Positions 20,901-32,900 of a stretch of DNA of 64,000 bases are shown in pieces. This DNA is from Aplidium turbinatum (lineage: Eukaryota; Chordata; Ascidiacea; Aplousobranchia; Polyclinidae), in the NCBI GenBank assembly GCA_918807975.1, contig OU964935.1:13293823-13357822 (forward strand). The letters run 5' to 3'. The notes beneath the pieces are model-generated. The model searched no databases. It saw nothing but the letters and a program-made list of their open reading frames with translations, and was not told the origin of the DNA. Positions within the stretch are counted from its first letter, which is position 1. Every line of letters begins with the position of its first letter. Made by a program: the position numbers and the translations under genes.

Positions 20901-23900
20901 CGTAAAAGAATGATTGATACTACACAGTCAAGAGCTAACGAAATACATTTAAGATTGTGGCAATAACTTTAAACAAAATTAGAGTATGCATTTTTGTGTC
21001 ACATAATTTAAATTTTTCTTCCATGCTAACTTCATTACAGCCTATGCAAGTATTGTATTGTAAACGAATACGTGAGCGTATAAGTTGTATGGACGCAGCA
21101 ATTGGAAAGGTCTAAATGCAACAGTGATAACACTTGTTTGGAAAAAGTGAATAAAATACCTGTCCATAGTCGTCTAGGGGTAACTTTGTTGAGTTGACCG
21201 GCTCGTCTGTCATCATCATTGAAGCAGTGCTGTCAATGTCTAAATAAAAAAAGTTTTTATGATATCTTTTTAAAAACAACCTTGTGGAATACGAATATTT
21301 ATAACATACATAATTTGTACAACGCTCTCTCCTATTTCTTGACGTTGAGATCCAATAGTATAAGATCAACAAGGCAAAAACAACAGTTAAAACTCCTTAG
21401 AGCAGTTTGTAAGAAAGTTGATAGCAAATTAGGTAACCAAATTCCAAACATTTAAGTTGTTGTTGAATGCCATATGATGTCCTTGGAGGTTGTCAGAAAC
21501 GTCGTATTGCGTTGTTAACAGTAGGCTTACGACAAACATCACACTGTCGTCATATGGAATTGAAAAGAAGCATGAAATTGACGACTTAATTAAACAGGCT
21601 CTTAGTTGTATACCCCTCTATGACGCGTTAAAGTGAAAATATCATTGTCAACCTGTCTGGGTTGTTGCTTTTATATCGTTCTGTTCTTCTGGGCTGTGTA
21701 TAGGAGGACGTGTTGAAGAAAGGGTTCTGAGAGATGAAATAGAGGTAGATGCGGTGGTTGTCTTTTTAGTGATTATCTGTGTCATCACGGTAGAACTGGA
21801 TGGTCCCCCAGAAGCTGAATTAGAAAAAAGAAAATTTAGGAAACTTGCAAAATTTGTTTTGTAAAACTCTAAACAAATTACAAGGAATTTAAATGTGACG
21901 TCATGAGCTTTACGCATCATTGACCTAGCAACACAAAGTCGCCTTGGGTTAAAAACGACAACTTTGCAGGTTGAGGAATAACGTCCATTCTTGGCGTGAT
22001 GCCATTTTGAAAGTAGAGACATTGCAGTTAAATATCAAATTTCATTCAGTGTCTGGCGATGTTAAAGCAACGCAATAAATGCAACCTTTACTTGTTGAGG
22101 TGACACTGTCATTTGACAAAAAATTATTAGTTTTTTGAGCACTTTCAGATGGTAAACGTATCCGTATTTTTGCATGTGGAAACTAGCGCGTTTGCACAAG
22201 AACACAGAAACTCACTCGCTACATCACAGCCCAAAAGTCCAAGCTTTAATCCATATCGCAAGTGTTGATCATCATCGAATGGTACAGCGGTAGGGTAGAC
22301 TCGAATATGGCGAGCCGAAATCGAGGGTTCGACAAAATTGTTTCTCACTTGTCCGAAGAAATTAGTGTTTCCTGTAAAAATCTAAACAAAGAAGTTTGTT
22401 TTTAATTTACTTATTGAGATCAGCCATGAAAGAATGCAAAAGCCACTGTAGCCACTCTATAACAAGAAAATACCAATCCTCAGACTGAGAAAGTTCTTTT
22501 GAAGACCAGTTGACGGTTTACATGCTTGTAGAATGTTAAAGCTTCAAACTATTGTTTCTGGCCTGATCATTGAGGATGACGCTTAGAAAGTTCTATGTAG
22601 CTTACTAAATTTAAAGTACTGTAGTGTTAACTGTTCCTAAAAATCTATTTCATTACTTACCACTACCAGAGAGAGCTGTACATGAAACCGCACAAACCAA
22701 AGGTAAAAAATTCGGATTATTTTCTATTTTGTGTTTTTAATTTAGAGTTTACCAATTAATCAGCAATTGTGGTGTTCGGGCATATTACAACGCAAACAGT
22801 CCGCACTGCGCATATTTCCAGCATGCAAAAACTTCCGGTAATGCAAAAAGCATTTATAACCAAGTTACCTTTGCTTTTCTTTGTCCACTTTCCCTATAAG
22901 GGTGCCAAGTGATGTTGTTTACACTGTATTTCACCGTGAAGCTCTTCGTGTAAGAATATGGCTTAGAAGATCCTCTAGTGATGATGCCTGGACAAGCAAA
23001 GACTGATTAACAAAAGGCAGGCACCGAAAGCAGCTGATTACATTTTAAGCAGCTTTGGCAAACTGTGCAACGCCCTTAAGCCGGTAGTGGTAAATAAAAC
23101 TTGTTGTAGTGCTATGCTTCTCAACTTTTTTAACTTAGACTTCTTTGTCTGCTATTCAACGTTGAAATCCTCTCTTACAACTTCAGTCATTTTTGGATCA
23201 GTACACCAAAAAGATAATCTAACCTCTTCACAATTGATAAACTTTTTAGTCTGTAGGCTACATTAATCCGTAACTATTAGGGCGATTTTTTGTTACTAAA
23301 GTTACTTTTTGTTTGGTGGTACAAATTAACCCTCTGTCTACCGAAAAAAAAAATATGCAAGTTTTACCGTTGGGGTCCATTGGACCCCAAATTTTAAAGT
23401 ACTTGTTTTGGACAAAAACAATCAACTCCCGATGATGAAATTAAAGCTCAATAGGAAAGGACGTAACAGACTACAAAAATCATAACTTATAAACACTGTA
23501 GAAAAACCAAAAATACATGAAATTTAACGAACAAGTCATACAGTAGCCCATGCGCAAACCAAACTGATAAGGATTTGGTTTATTCTAGAGCAATGGTCAA
23601 ACTGTTGAGAGATCTGGCTAAAAAAACGCATATTAGGCCTACATAATAGTTTGCTAGAAAGATTGTGAGCTTATATATTATCGCAATAATTGCAAATGAA
23701 TTGCGAATATTCTTGGCAAACGTTGAGTTTGAAAGTAGGTAAGCTACAGAATTGTCTACATTTTCGGTCTTTGTGTCTTTCCCCAAAATAGCATCTAGCC
23801 TTCTTTGTTTTGGCGCCTGATCTTCAACAGCTGTTTCTTTTATTTTGTTGCGGAGTTAGATGTCTTGTTGATATTGAAGTCGAAGCTGGTAATCTAGCAA

Positions 23901-26900
23901 GCTCTTTTGCTAGTTGGATCTAAAATTTTCTTCTCTTTGATGCTGAATATTGTGCTGCTATTTTCGCCTTGTAAATGATGCCATATCACAAAAGCATTGA
24001 CAGCAGTGACATCGATCCTATTGTAAAATAGAGCTATCGGCCATCTTCTCATCATTCTTTTGGAAGTGTATTTCCTAATCATTCTGTCAATAGTGTCGAC
24101 TCCTTTTTTGGTGCTGTTCTAATACAAGATTACTTATAATGCAGCAAGCTTGGGGTCCATTGGACCCCACGGTACAAGATGTTATTTTTTTATGCTACCA
24201 ACCTTTGCTTGAGATCAATAACTATTATATTCTCCAAAAGATCAGGCAAAGCTGTGAAAAATCAAGGCATATCAATATCGCATCTGCTATATGTCCTGAA
24301 AAATCGCAGAGCAAAATTTGTTTTGGGGTCCATTGGACCCCACGGTAGACAGAGGGTTAACAAAAGAAATGTAGAACCAAAATTTCATGGTTGTGGGGTC
24401 GATATTTAAGAAGTTATAAAGTTACCAAAATCACTTTTTGTGTTTTCAGGTTACTTTTCATTTATTAGGTCACTTTATTTCGCATACTTTTTTGCCTAAT
24501 TCCCTTATTTATTTATCTTTCATCGCTACTGTAGAGATGAATTTACATTCTATGTAGGCCTATAATGCCAAGACTTTTAATATATCTTCTACTATGGTAC
24601 GGATTTTAGGTTTGCACGAACCCATGCTTGTTCGTATCGCGTGTATTCCCGAAAACTCGTGAAGTAATTTTTTCGATTACTTTTCGGTTACTTTTTCGCA
24701 AAAATAAAGTCACTTTTTTGAATTTTTTAAGTTACAAAAAAATCGCCCTACATTAGTAGCCTAATCAACTTTGCAGAATGCTTAATGAAAAAAATATGTT
24801 TAAAAAAACTTATTGAAATTTAACAGTCAGTGGGAAACTTGTGATTGTATTTTTAGTTGGAAAAGGCACGCAGACGTTGAATGATTGTAAATATGACAGA
24901 TTTTGCTGTCTGCAAAACAAGACATTGCAGAGAAGGCTATACGACGGTTACCTGTAATATTCATGTTTTTCCCAAGATCAACTTGAAGCCATTGTGTTTT
25001 AGTGAAATTATCCGGTGACCAGGCTTCGTACAAGCCGCTCAACAGTGCTTTGCTGGGAAGCCAAAGTTGAATTCTGAAATATTATGCGCATGAAGACAGC
25101 ATGAAATATATTGCGCATGAAGAAAGCATAAAAGATATTGCCCATGAAGACAGCATAAAAGATATTGCCCATGAAGACAGCATAAAAGATATTGCCCATG
25201 AAGACAGCATGAAATATATTGCGCATGAAGACAGCATAAAAGATATTGCCCATGAAGACAGCATAAAAGATATTGCCCATGAAGACAGCATGAAATATAT
25301 TGCGCATGAAGACAGCATAACATATATTGCGCATGACGACCACATGAAATATATTGCGTATAGACTGGAATCTTTTTTTCTTACGCTGCCACTAAACGGT
25401 GGAAAAAGCGTTCGGAAAAATTAAACCTTAAAAGTTTATTGTATAATAATGTGTGGATTGTATTTTTTAATTTTTCCTGAGAACGAGTTGAAAAATTCAT
25501 CAGGCTGTATTTTTAAACATAACAAAAATGCCTAAATGTACTTTGCTTACTTTCACTTGACGACGATGCAAAAATGAAAACTGTGGTGCAGTAGCGCCAT
25601 CTACCGTAAACACTTCAAAAACATAACGCACGCGAGATGAAATTATGAGTTACCTGTTTGCGACGTCAGTCGTGTTCCAAAATGACGAAGCGGAAAATTG
25701 CTTTTCCGTGATTGTAATCTCGTCATGGCAAATTAATAAGTCTGGAAAATCGATTTGAGATTCCGACATCGCTCCTCTAAAAATTCGTTTAAAAGTAAAC
25801 AAGTTCATTTCAAACCACAGACTCTTCAAACTATGGCTTTAGAATGGGAGTTACATTTTTCAACAAGTTTGCAAAGTAGGTAGCCATACTTACACAGCTT
25901 TGCTTGCTAGTAAAACTGAACAATTATGTTCCGGTTTATTTTATGCAATGTTCTGTCGAAGAAGTATATTCTCAAGTTCAAACTAGAAAAACGTTTTTCT
26001 TATAAACCACGCTTCCCAAATATGCAAATCAAATAGTGTAAATGTGTTTTTAAGCGTTGATTGATTATAATACACTAATAAATACGCAACAGGGTTGCCA
26101 ACTTTTCCACTTGTCAAGCATGATAAGACCTTACACAATATCACTTACGTTCGAGCTTTCACGTTATTAGCATCAGAGCCGTAGTAGAGCACATTGCCAA
26201 GCTTTCTTCTTACTCTGACTCTACCACCAAAACTATCAGATATCAACCCTGCATGGACAGCCGCTCTGCACAGATGAGAATTCTGCATCAAATAGATGAA
26301 GTTAGAATGTTTCTGTAACTTCTCAACTATATTTGTTTCGATAACGCCGCATAAATGCGTGTATGAAACTCTCAAAGCAATAAGTTAGTTGTGCAACAAT
26401 ATGCTATCAGGACATTATCAGATTAACAAGGAAAGACATACAGGACTACAAGTTCTTTCTAGGCAATTGCGAGAACCTTGAACATAATTTAAAACAGTGC
26501 CATCACGGTTGATATGTTACAGTCTACTTCTAAATCAAAAGAGAAATTAAGCCTGGCATATTTCATGCAACTGCCAGAACAAGTATTTAATAGATAAAAC
26601 TTTTTCATTTATTTTTTATTTATAAAAAATGAACATACAATGCAGTGCATAGTAGGCTATTAAACTGACAAAGAGTGTTCAAACACAATGCTAAGCAGAA
26701 CAAACTCAAATGCGTAAAACATACGCAAAAGAACACTTGTTTTGTAAAATTATGTTTTTAGAATTATCTTTTCCTTGAAAGTTTTATGATTTTAGTTCAT
26801 TGCTTGTCAAAAACGTGCGAAGGGACGAAAAAAAAAGCTAGTTGCAAGTTGCAACAAACGATATATCATCATCACAACGTCTGCAGACGTTGAATCAATG

Positions 26901-29900
26901 TAAAAATAACTGATTTTGCTGTCTGGAAGCCAAATAAGCGAGAAAAGACAAACGAACCTTAATGGATGAACAGTTGTTTGGGTAACTTGGTTGGTACAAG
27001 TTTTTAACTACTACAAAAATGAGCAGTAGTTGATGTTATAATAACATAGATGGCCCAGAAGCATTATCTTAGCAAGGCTAATCAAATAGCCAGTAACGAG
27101 ATACGGAGCAAACCATAAGTGGCATAAAACGTTTTGTTTCATTGCAAATGTCACTAAAATGTTTAACAATGCGCTCTGTGGAGTGTGCTCAAATAAACAC
27201 GAATTAGTGGTTGCATGTCTTACTCTATACTTTTGTGAGGGTTATCAAATATTATATTCTACACACCCAAGCCGTTTTGCTTTAAGCGACATGGTTTTAA
27301 GATGCCCTTTCCGTAATGCCATGTCAAAATGCGCTCAGTAGGGGATTAAGTGGGTTAACTTGCAAACTTAAACCATCCTTTGAAAGAACTTAAGAACCAA
27401 CCCCGAAGGTTTGCACGTAATCCCATCCGTGTCCGTAAGACCACCCCAGTAGAACTTTCGGTTGCGAAATTTCAATAGTCGCCATTTTACGGCTTGTCAC
27501 AAAAACAAAAAAAAGATTTGCAAACCGAACAAGTGCAAACTGAAGTTACTGAACTATTTGGAAACCGAATAATTTTTGCATCAAACCAATGTAGAAGACC
27601 TTAAATAAACGGATACTGAAGCAATGGTTACAGCAGTTAAGAGATGTTGCTTGAACTACTGCCTCATGAGCAAGAAGAATAAACGTAAATTAAATGATAA
27701 GGATAAAAGAAACAATGCAAACTACATTGATAAAACAACAACAGACGGCAAAATTCGTCATTTTTACATTGATTCAATTGTCTGCAGACGTTGAATCAAT
27801 GTAAAATGGAAGCAGCATCACCAAGGTGCTAAAGTTTTGAGTTTATTTGCAAATGGATTTACTGCGAATCATCACCGGTTTCCTCAATGCAAACCTGAAG
27901 ACCAGTGACAAATTATCTTAAGAAATAACACACATGATGAAACCAAAGACTAGCTCATGGACTTCTAAATAGTAGCATCTGGACTGGAAACACAGTGACC
28001 AACAGAAGGCCAAACAGTTGGTGCAACAGTTGGCCAACAGTGGGCCAACAGGATTAGTTACTTGGCTGTTGGCCAACTGTTGTACCAACTTGTGAAGAGA
28101 GGGGCGTTCTTCCCGGCTATCAGCACAAGGCTGAGCACTCGCTAGTACAGCGAGCAGCTGCGATTCGCTAACCATAACGGTATAGCTTCCACGCAAGCCA
28201 TTCAGACTTTCCAATCAACGATATGTTTCTCGGCAGCCGATTTGTAGCAAGAATTGACAGCGATAGACACCGTGTTTCGCCCATGAGGCTGGGCTCGTCA
28301 GTATCGCACCACTAGTGTTAAACTGTTTTATTTGCATCAACAGCGCACGGATACAAATAATTGACACGGCGAGAGAGCACAAACAAACATAGCCAGGTCG
28401 AAGACTTTAGAAAACCGGCCTGTCACACCCCGCGGCGGCGGGGAGCGGCGTGATTTAGGGGTGACGATGCACCCGGAGGGGTAAGTCCATTTTTTTTTTT
28501 TTTTTTTCTTCGCGCAATACAGCGAGCAGCTGCGATTCGCTAAACTGACTGGTAAAGCGGTGGTCGAATATCATTGTGGCAGAATTAGTGGTGCGATACT
28601 GACGAGCCCAGCCTCATGGGCGAAACACGGTGTCTATCGCTGTCAATTCTTGCTACAAATCGGCTGCCGAGAAACATATCGTTGATTGGAAAGTCTGAAT
28701 GGCTTGCGTGGAAGCTATACCGTTATGGTTAGCGAATCGCAGCTGCTCGCTGTACTAGCGAGTGCTCAGCCTTGTGCTGATAGCCGGGAAGAACGCCCCT
28801 CTCTTCACATGTCCTCTGCCCTGGCGCCTGCTGGTTTAGTTGGCTCTTTCTTAGTTTCCACAAAGATAAGAGGTAAACTGACTGGTAAAGCGGTGGTCGA
28901 ATATCATTGTGGCAGGCCACCCGTCGTCTGAACGTACGCTGGTCCGCCCGCCCGGATGGCGGCCTTGAGTTGGCCGCGGGGAGCTCCACAATCACCCCTC
29001 CCTTAAGGAAAAAAGTGGTGCCGACCCTCCATCAACACAATGACTTGTGGTGGAGGAGACAGTGGGAATCCAAACCTGACCAAGACAAGACGGTCAGTGC
29101 CCACTGCCTGTCCGGTTTCTCAAATTCCTGGACCCGGCGCCCGGAGCTCCTGGATCACGCGGACCGAGTATTTGCGTACAAAGCTAGATTGAATCTAATG
29201 CCACTTAAATCAAAACCAAGCCATGGCCGCCGTTACCTACCTGCCATGTGTCGTGCTTGTGGGAAAGCGGAAAAGACTCTCCCCCACATATTGAATCACT
29301 GCCCTACCGTGATGACTGTCGTCACGGAACGACACAATTCAGTATTGAGGGAGATCGTGGGGCACGTGCCTGCCGAATGGCAACCCGGGCTTTCCATAGA
29401 TAGTACGGTTCCACAGCACGTGGAAGCGGGCGGTGCCGATCTGCGTCCTGACATCGTCTTGCAACGCCCTGACGGTGTCACGGTCGTATGTGACGTCACA
29501 TGTCCGTTCGACAACGGCGCGGATTCTCTTCGAAAAGCCGCCGACAGGAAACACGACAAGTACGGCGAGTTATGTGTCAACATAAAGGAAGACAGGAAGC
29601 GCCCTTGCAGGGACGTCCTGTCACTTCCGTTTGTCGTAGGCTCCCTCGGGAGCTATGCCCCGACGAGCTCTCGAGCTCTGACGGCCTTGGGCGTTCCTTC
29701 TCGTGGGGTAGCAGAGGTGGCTAGAAAAGTGGCTTCCCTCTCAATCAAAGGATCCTTCCGCGTCTGGAAAGCTTGGAACGCCGGGCTCACTTGTGGAGGG
29801 GCTACGTCATAGAAAACACGACTTCAGCGATCAGAAACTTATTCCCCAATAACAGAAACGTTGCAGTAAGTATCCGAGCGCGCAAGACAGCAAACCGTTT

Positions 29901-32900
29901 AGACGTCATAACCTTATATCAATTGTCTTAAAATTCATCACCTTATATCATCAACTTATGTCTATAAACCAGTGTCATCTTTTTTTATAACGCTCCAGTC
30001 TCATCAAACCCAAGCATTCAAAAATGAACAAAGGAAAGGAATAAAATGTCTAATGTACATGGTTTAACAGCAATTAAGTAACTTCAATCATCACTATATC
30101 TCTATGTATTAATCAATCAATTGTTTCGAATTATCTTACGCTGCCTTCGCCTTGTAACGCTGTTCTTGCCCGCTCGGATCAACCTCGCTCTGCTTTCAAC
30201 GCATTGATCAACACGATCCCCTGATCAACTCGATGCAGCCTCAAAATTTCCACCCCGATTTTCTACTTTTTCCTGGTAATGTAGCCTATCAGTGCCTCTA
30301 GTTTCAATCGCTAGCCTCCCCGACCCAGCTGGGCGAACCTGCGTCAACGTCTGGCCAGTGCACATCCGTGCTCGCCGAATCAAAGCTTACTCTTCTCCAG
30401 TGAGTATGTATTACAATCCCACCTATATTTTTTGTTTCTATTGATTAATCGAGCCTCTGCTCCACATTTTTATTTGAATTTTGTTTGCCACGAGAGCCAA
30501 ATTATCCTTAAATAGTTGACTCTCTTCCTCGTGGTAGACCCCAAATTTATCCGCTCTGCCTACTGGCAGACCGGGTATAAGAGTCAAGTACTTGCGCCGA
30601 GGTCGCGTGAGGGAGACGTGGGCGCCGCCCGGCGGTCAATTACTGCCGGTTCCAGCGTCCACACGCGACGGGTCGCCCGGCCCGTCGCAGGCCATCTTTC
30701 TGGGCAATGCAGAAAGAGCCTGTCTCCCTGACCCGCTCCGCCATTCTAAATTTGCGGACGGGTCATGTAACGTTTTCGATCCACACTCTCCTCCACAGGT
30801 ACCTCGACTCCCCAGCCTGGCCCCCGCGACCTAAGCTGGTGGACTTACCCCTCCGGGTGCATCGTCACCCCTAAATCACGCCGCTCCCCGCCGCCGCGGG
30901 GTGTGGCAGGCCGGTTTTCTAAAGTCTTCGACCTGGCTATGTTTGTTTGTGCTCTCTCGCCGTGTCAATTATTTGTACCCGTGCGCTGTTGATGCAAATA
31001 AAACAGTTTAACACTAGTGGTGCGATACTGACGAGCCCAGCCTCATGGGCGAAACACGGTGTCTATCGCTGTCAATTCTTGCTACAAATTGGCTGCCGAG
31101 AAACATATCGTTGTACCAACTGTTTGGTCTTCTGTTGGTCACTGCGTTTCCAGTCCAGATGCTACTATTTATAAGTCCATGACTAGCTGCTCTCTAGTAG
31201 GCTTCCAGCATAGTCCGGGAACATAGTGAACATGGAGTGGTAAAAGGATAGACCTTCGGTCTTAGAAGCTCACACGACGACTACACACATTGCCACAACA
31301 ACTGCCATATCCATCGGTTTACACAAATTCTAACATCACTATGTTGTTGGGTTATAATTTTTGTGCCAGACAATGCGTCCAGGTATGAAGTGACGTGAGA
31401 TAGCAAATCAACGTTAATCCATCAAGTGTTAGCAGACACGAGACAAACAACAGGGAAATTTGTTTTCAGATTGCAATCAGTTCAAATTGTCTACTCAATA
31501 TTGCTTCAGTGTAAATCGATGAAAAACAATGCTACCTTTTGAGATCGTATCAAAATTGCAGGCTTTCAACGGCTTTCGTGGTGTCATAATAATCATTTCA
31601 CAAAGGCATTTGGCATACATCAAATTTTTACTTCAGATTGTTAAGTCATGAAATCATCCAAGTTTTTTTAGAACTTTGGTTCAATTTCAAAACTAAGCAT
31701 TTTTTAAGCCCCTTTGTCTAAACTTTGCAAGGTGTTCTTAACTTGTACGTCACGATACAAGGATATTCTACGTACTTCGCTAGAGTTTACTAATAGATTA
31801 TTTATTTTGGAACTATTGAAGCCGTAAAAAGTCTGAATACCTGCACCTTGCATATTAGAGCACTGAATGTACACATGTAAACTTACTTCTCGATAAAACA
31901 GGCTGCCCCAGACACCATGTTCCTTTATGCTCGCACATCCGCTGGGGCACATGACGCTGTGGAAGTAAGAGTTGTTCAAATAAAGTTATCAAGGAAACAT
32001 GTCACAAAAGCATTTGCGAACTTCGAATTCGAATTTAAGGTAAAATAAAGTTACAAAAAAAAGCTAAAATGGTTTTATCCAGCTTTTTATTTGTCTTTAA
32101 ACAAAACTACGCAATGTGAATAGAAACGCCTACGATACCCAGCACAGAAATAATATGGAAAATGAAGAACTTGATATTTTAATAGAGCTTGTTGTAGCTT
32201 ACATGGAAAAGAACATGACGGACTGTCAATGTTAAACAACTGAGTGACAACACTGACATTTTTATATCATTTTCACCCATGGACAGGAAAACTCAAAAGG
32301 GAAGTAAGTAACAATAAAGCCAGCGCACTTCTGGAAATAAAGCTTGACTGATTCATGTTTGAAATCTATCTTTACCTGAACGACTTGACATTGACGTGGG
32401 ATTGGCCTGTATCTGAGCACGTGACAAAATCTGAAAGAGAGTGACGCAATAAATCGTGACATCTCTCATTCATCAAATATTAGAAAAAGCATAAAGATGC
32501 TGTTTCGACATAAACTTATGATAATAGTTATGTGCAAAGTCCGTGAAAAACGCAGACGGAAATGTTAAAATTGTTACAAAAGTGTTTTAACCAATAAATT
32601 AATATACTTTGAAGAACTTTGAAAAGGGGTAAAGGTTTTCAATTTTCTTCAAAATAACTTAATTGGGAATGTTGTGCGTGTCCACTTTGTTGCGTATTCA
32701 GTAAAACTATAACAATTAATCCAATTTCAGACGTAGTCTCCCACCATTGACCAATGACCATGCTCAGTCATGAGCATCATCAGTCACGAACTCATGATGT
32801 ACTGCCAAGCTCTAACGGCAATAAATTCTTTGGAAAAATTCTAATGAGTGTTCTCAAGTTCTTAATCTTAGCAATGAAGATGGTGGGTTTTCAAATAAAA

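Larger units (their letters stand above)
23280..24748. mobile_element. TA-flanked inverted-repeat element hosting a piggyBac
   Basis: The ends are GGGCGATTTTTTGTTAC and the complementary GTTACAAAAAAATCGCCC, flanked by TA on both sides, which suggests a Tc1/mariner-type mechanism. Its interior repeats GTTAC/GTCAC...ACTTTTT motifs. A piggyBac element (23330-24356) is inserted inside, leaving about 440 bp of its own sequence. It lies in the intron between exons 8 and 9. Confidence 0.75.
28091..31109 (+). mobile_element. R2/NeSL-type LINE derivative with hammerhead ribozymes
   Basis: A GC-rich block in AT-rich surroundings, flanked by a perfect 12-bp duplication GTTGTACCAACT (28079-28090 and 31110-31121; the GTTG part may be microhomology). 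From 28091 to about 28491 it is inverted: it holds the 3' region, a hammerhead and the first ~125 bp of the unit on the minus strand. A T17 run follows, then plus-strand sequence with a hammerhead (28593), a short 5' region, the C-terminal endonuclease frame, a ~1-kb GC-rich 3' region and a third hammerhead (31022). Reverse transcriptase is missing. The segment starting ACTGACTGGTAAAGCGGTGG occurs twice (about 28544 and 28875). Confidence 0.85.
27956..31181. mobile_element. Fold-back element split by a LINE insertion
   Basis: The left arm starts CATGGACTT and the right arm ends AAGTCCATG; the ~68-bp arms are nearly identical in inverted orientation. The 7-bp flanks ACTAGCT (27949-27955 and 31182-31188) are perfect direct repeats. 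Without the insert at 28091-31109 the element is about 195 bp. Its centre is made of repeated CCAACAG/CTGTTGG. It lies in the intron between exons 5 and 6 of the DCBLD-like gene. Confidence 0.82.

Noticed and set aside
22665-22685. A 15-nt exon (CTCTCTCTGGTAGTG) between exons 9 and 11
   Set aside because: It has splice-like borders, but 15 nt does not correct the phase and leaves a stop in exon 11.
24139-24409. Plus-strand frames across the piggyBac right end
   Set aside because: They consist of terminal-repeat and palindrome sequence, antisense to the transposase remnant.
25084-25365. CRISPR-like array
   Set aside because: Head-to-tail repeats without unique spacers in eukaryotic intron DNA; it is a minisatellite.
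25008-25424. Repetitive protein-coding genes on either strand of the minisatellite
   Set aside because: The frames exist because the 27-bp unit lacks stops. There is no start context, splice support or link to the receptor frame, which meets TAA at the repeat edge.
28400-31000. Ribosomal DNA target site because the LINE is R2-like and GC-rich
   Set aside because: The flanks are a fold-back repeat in an AT-rich intron; I see no 28S sequence on either side.
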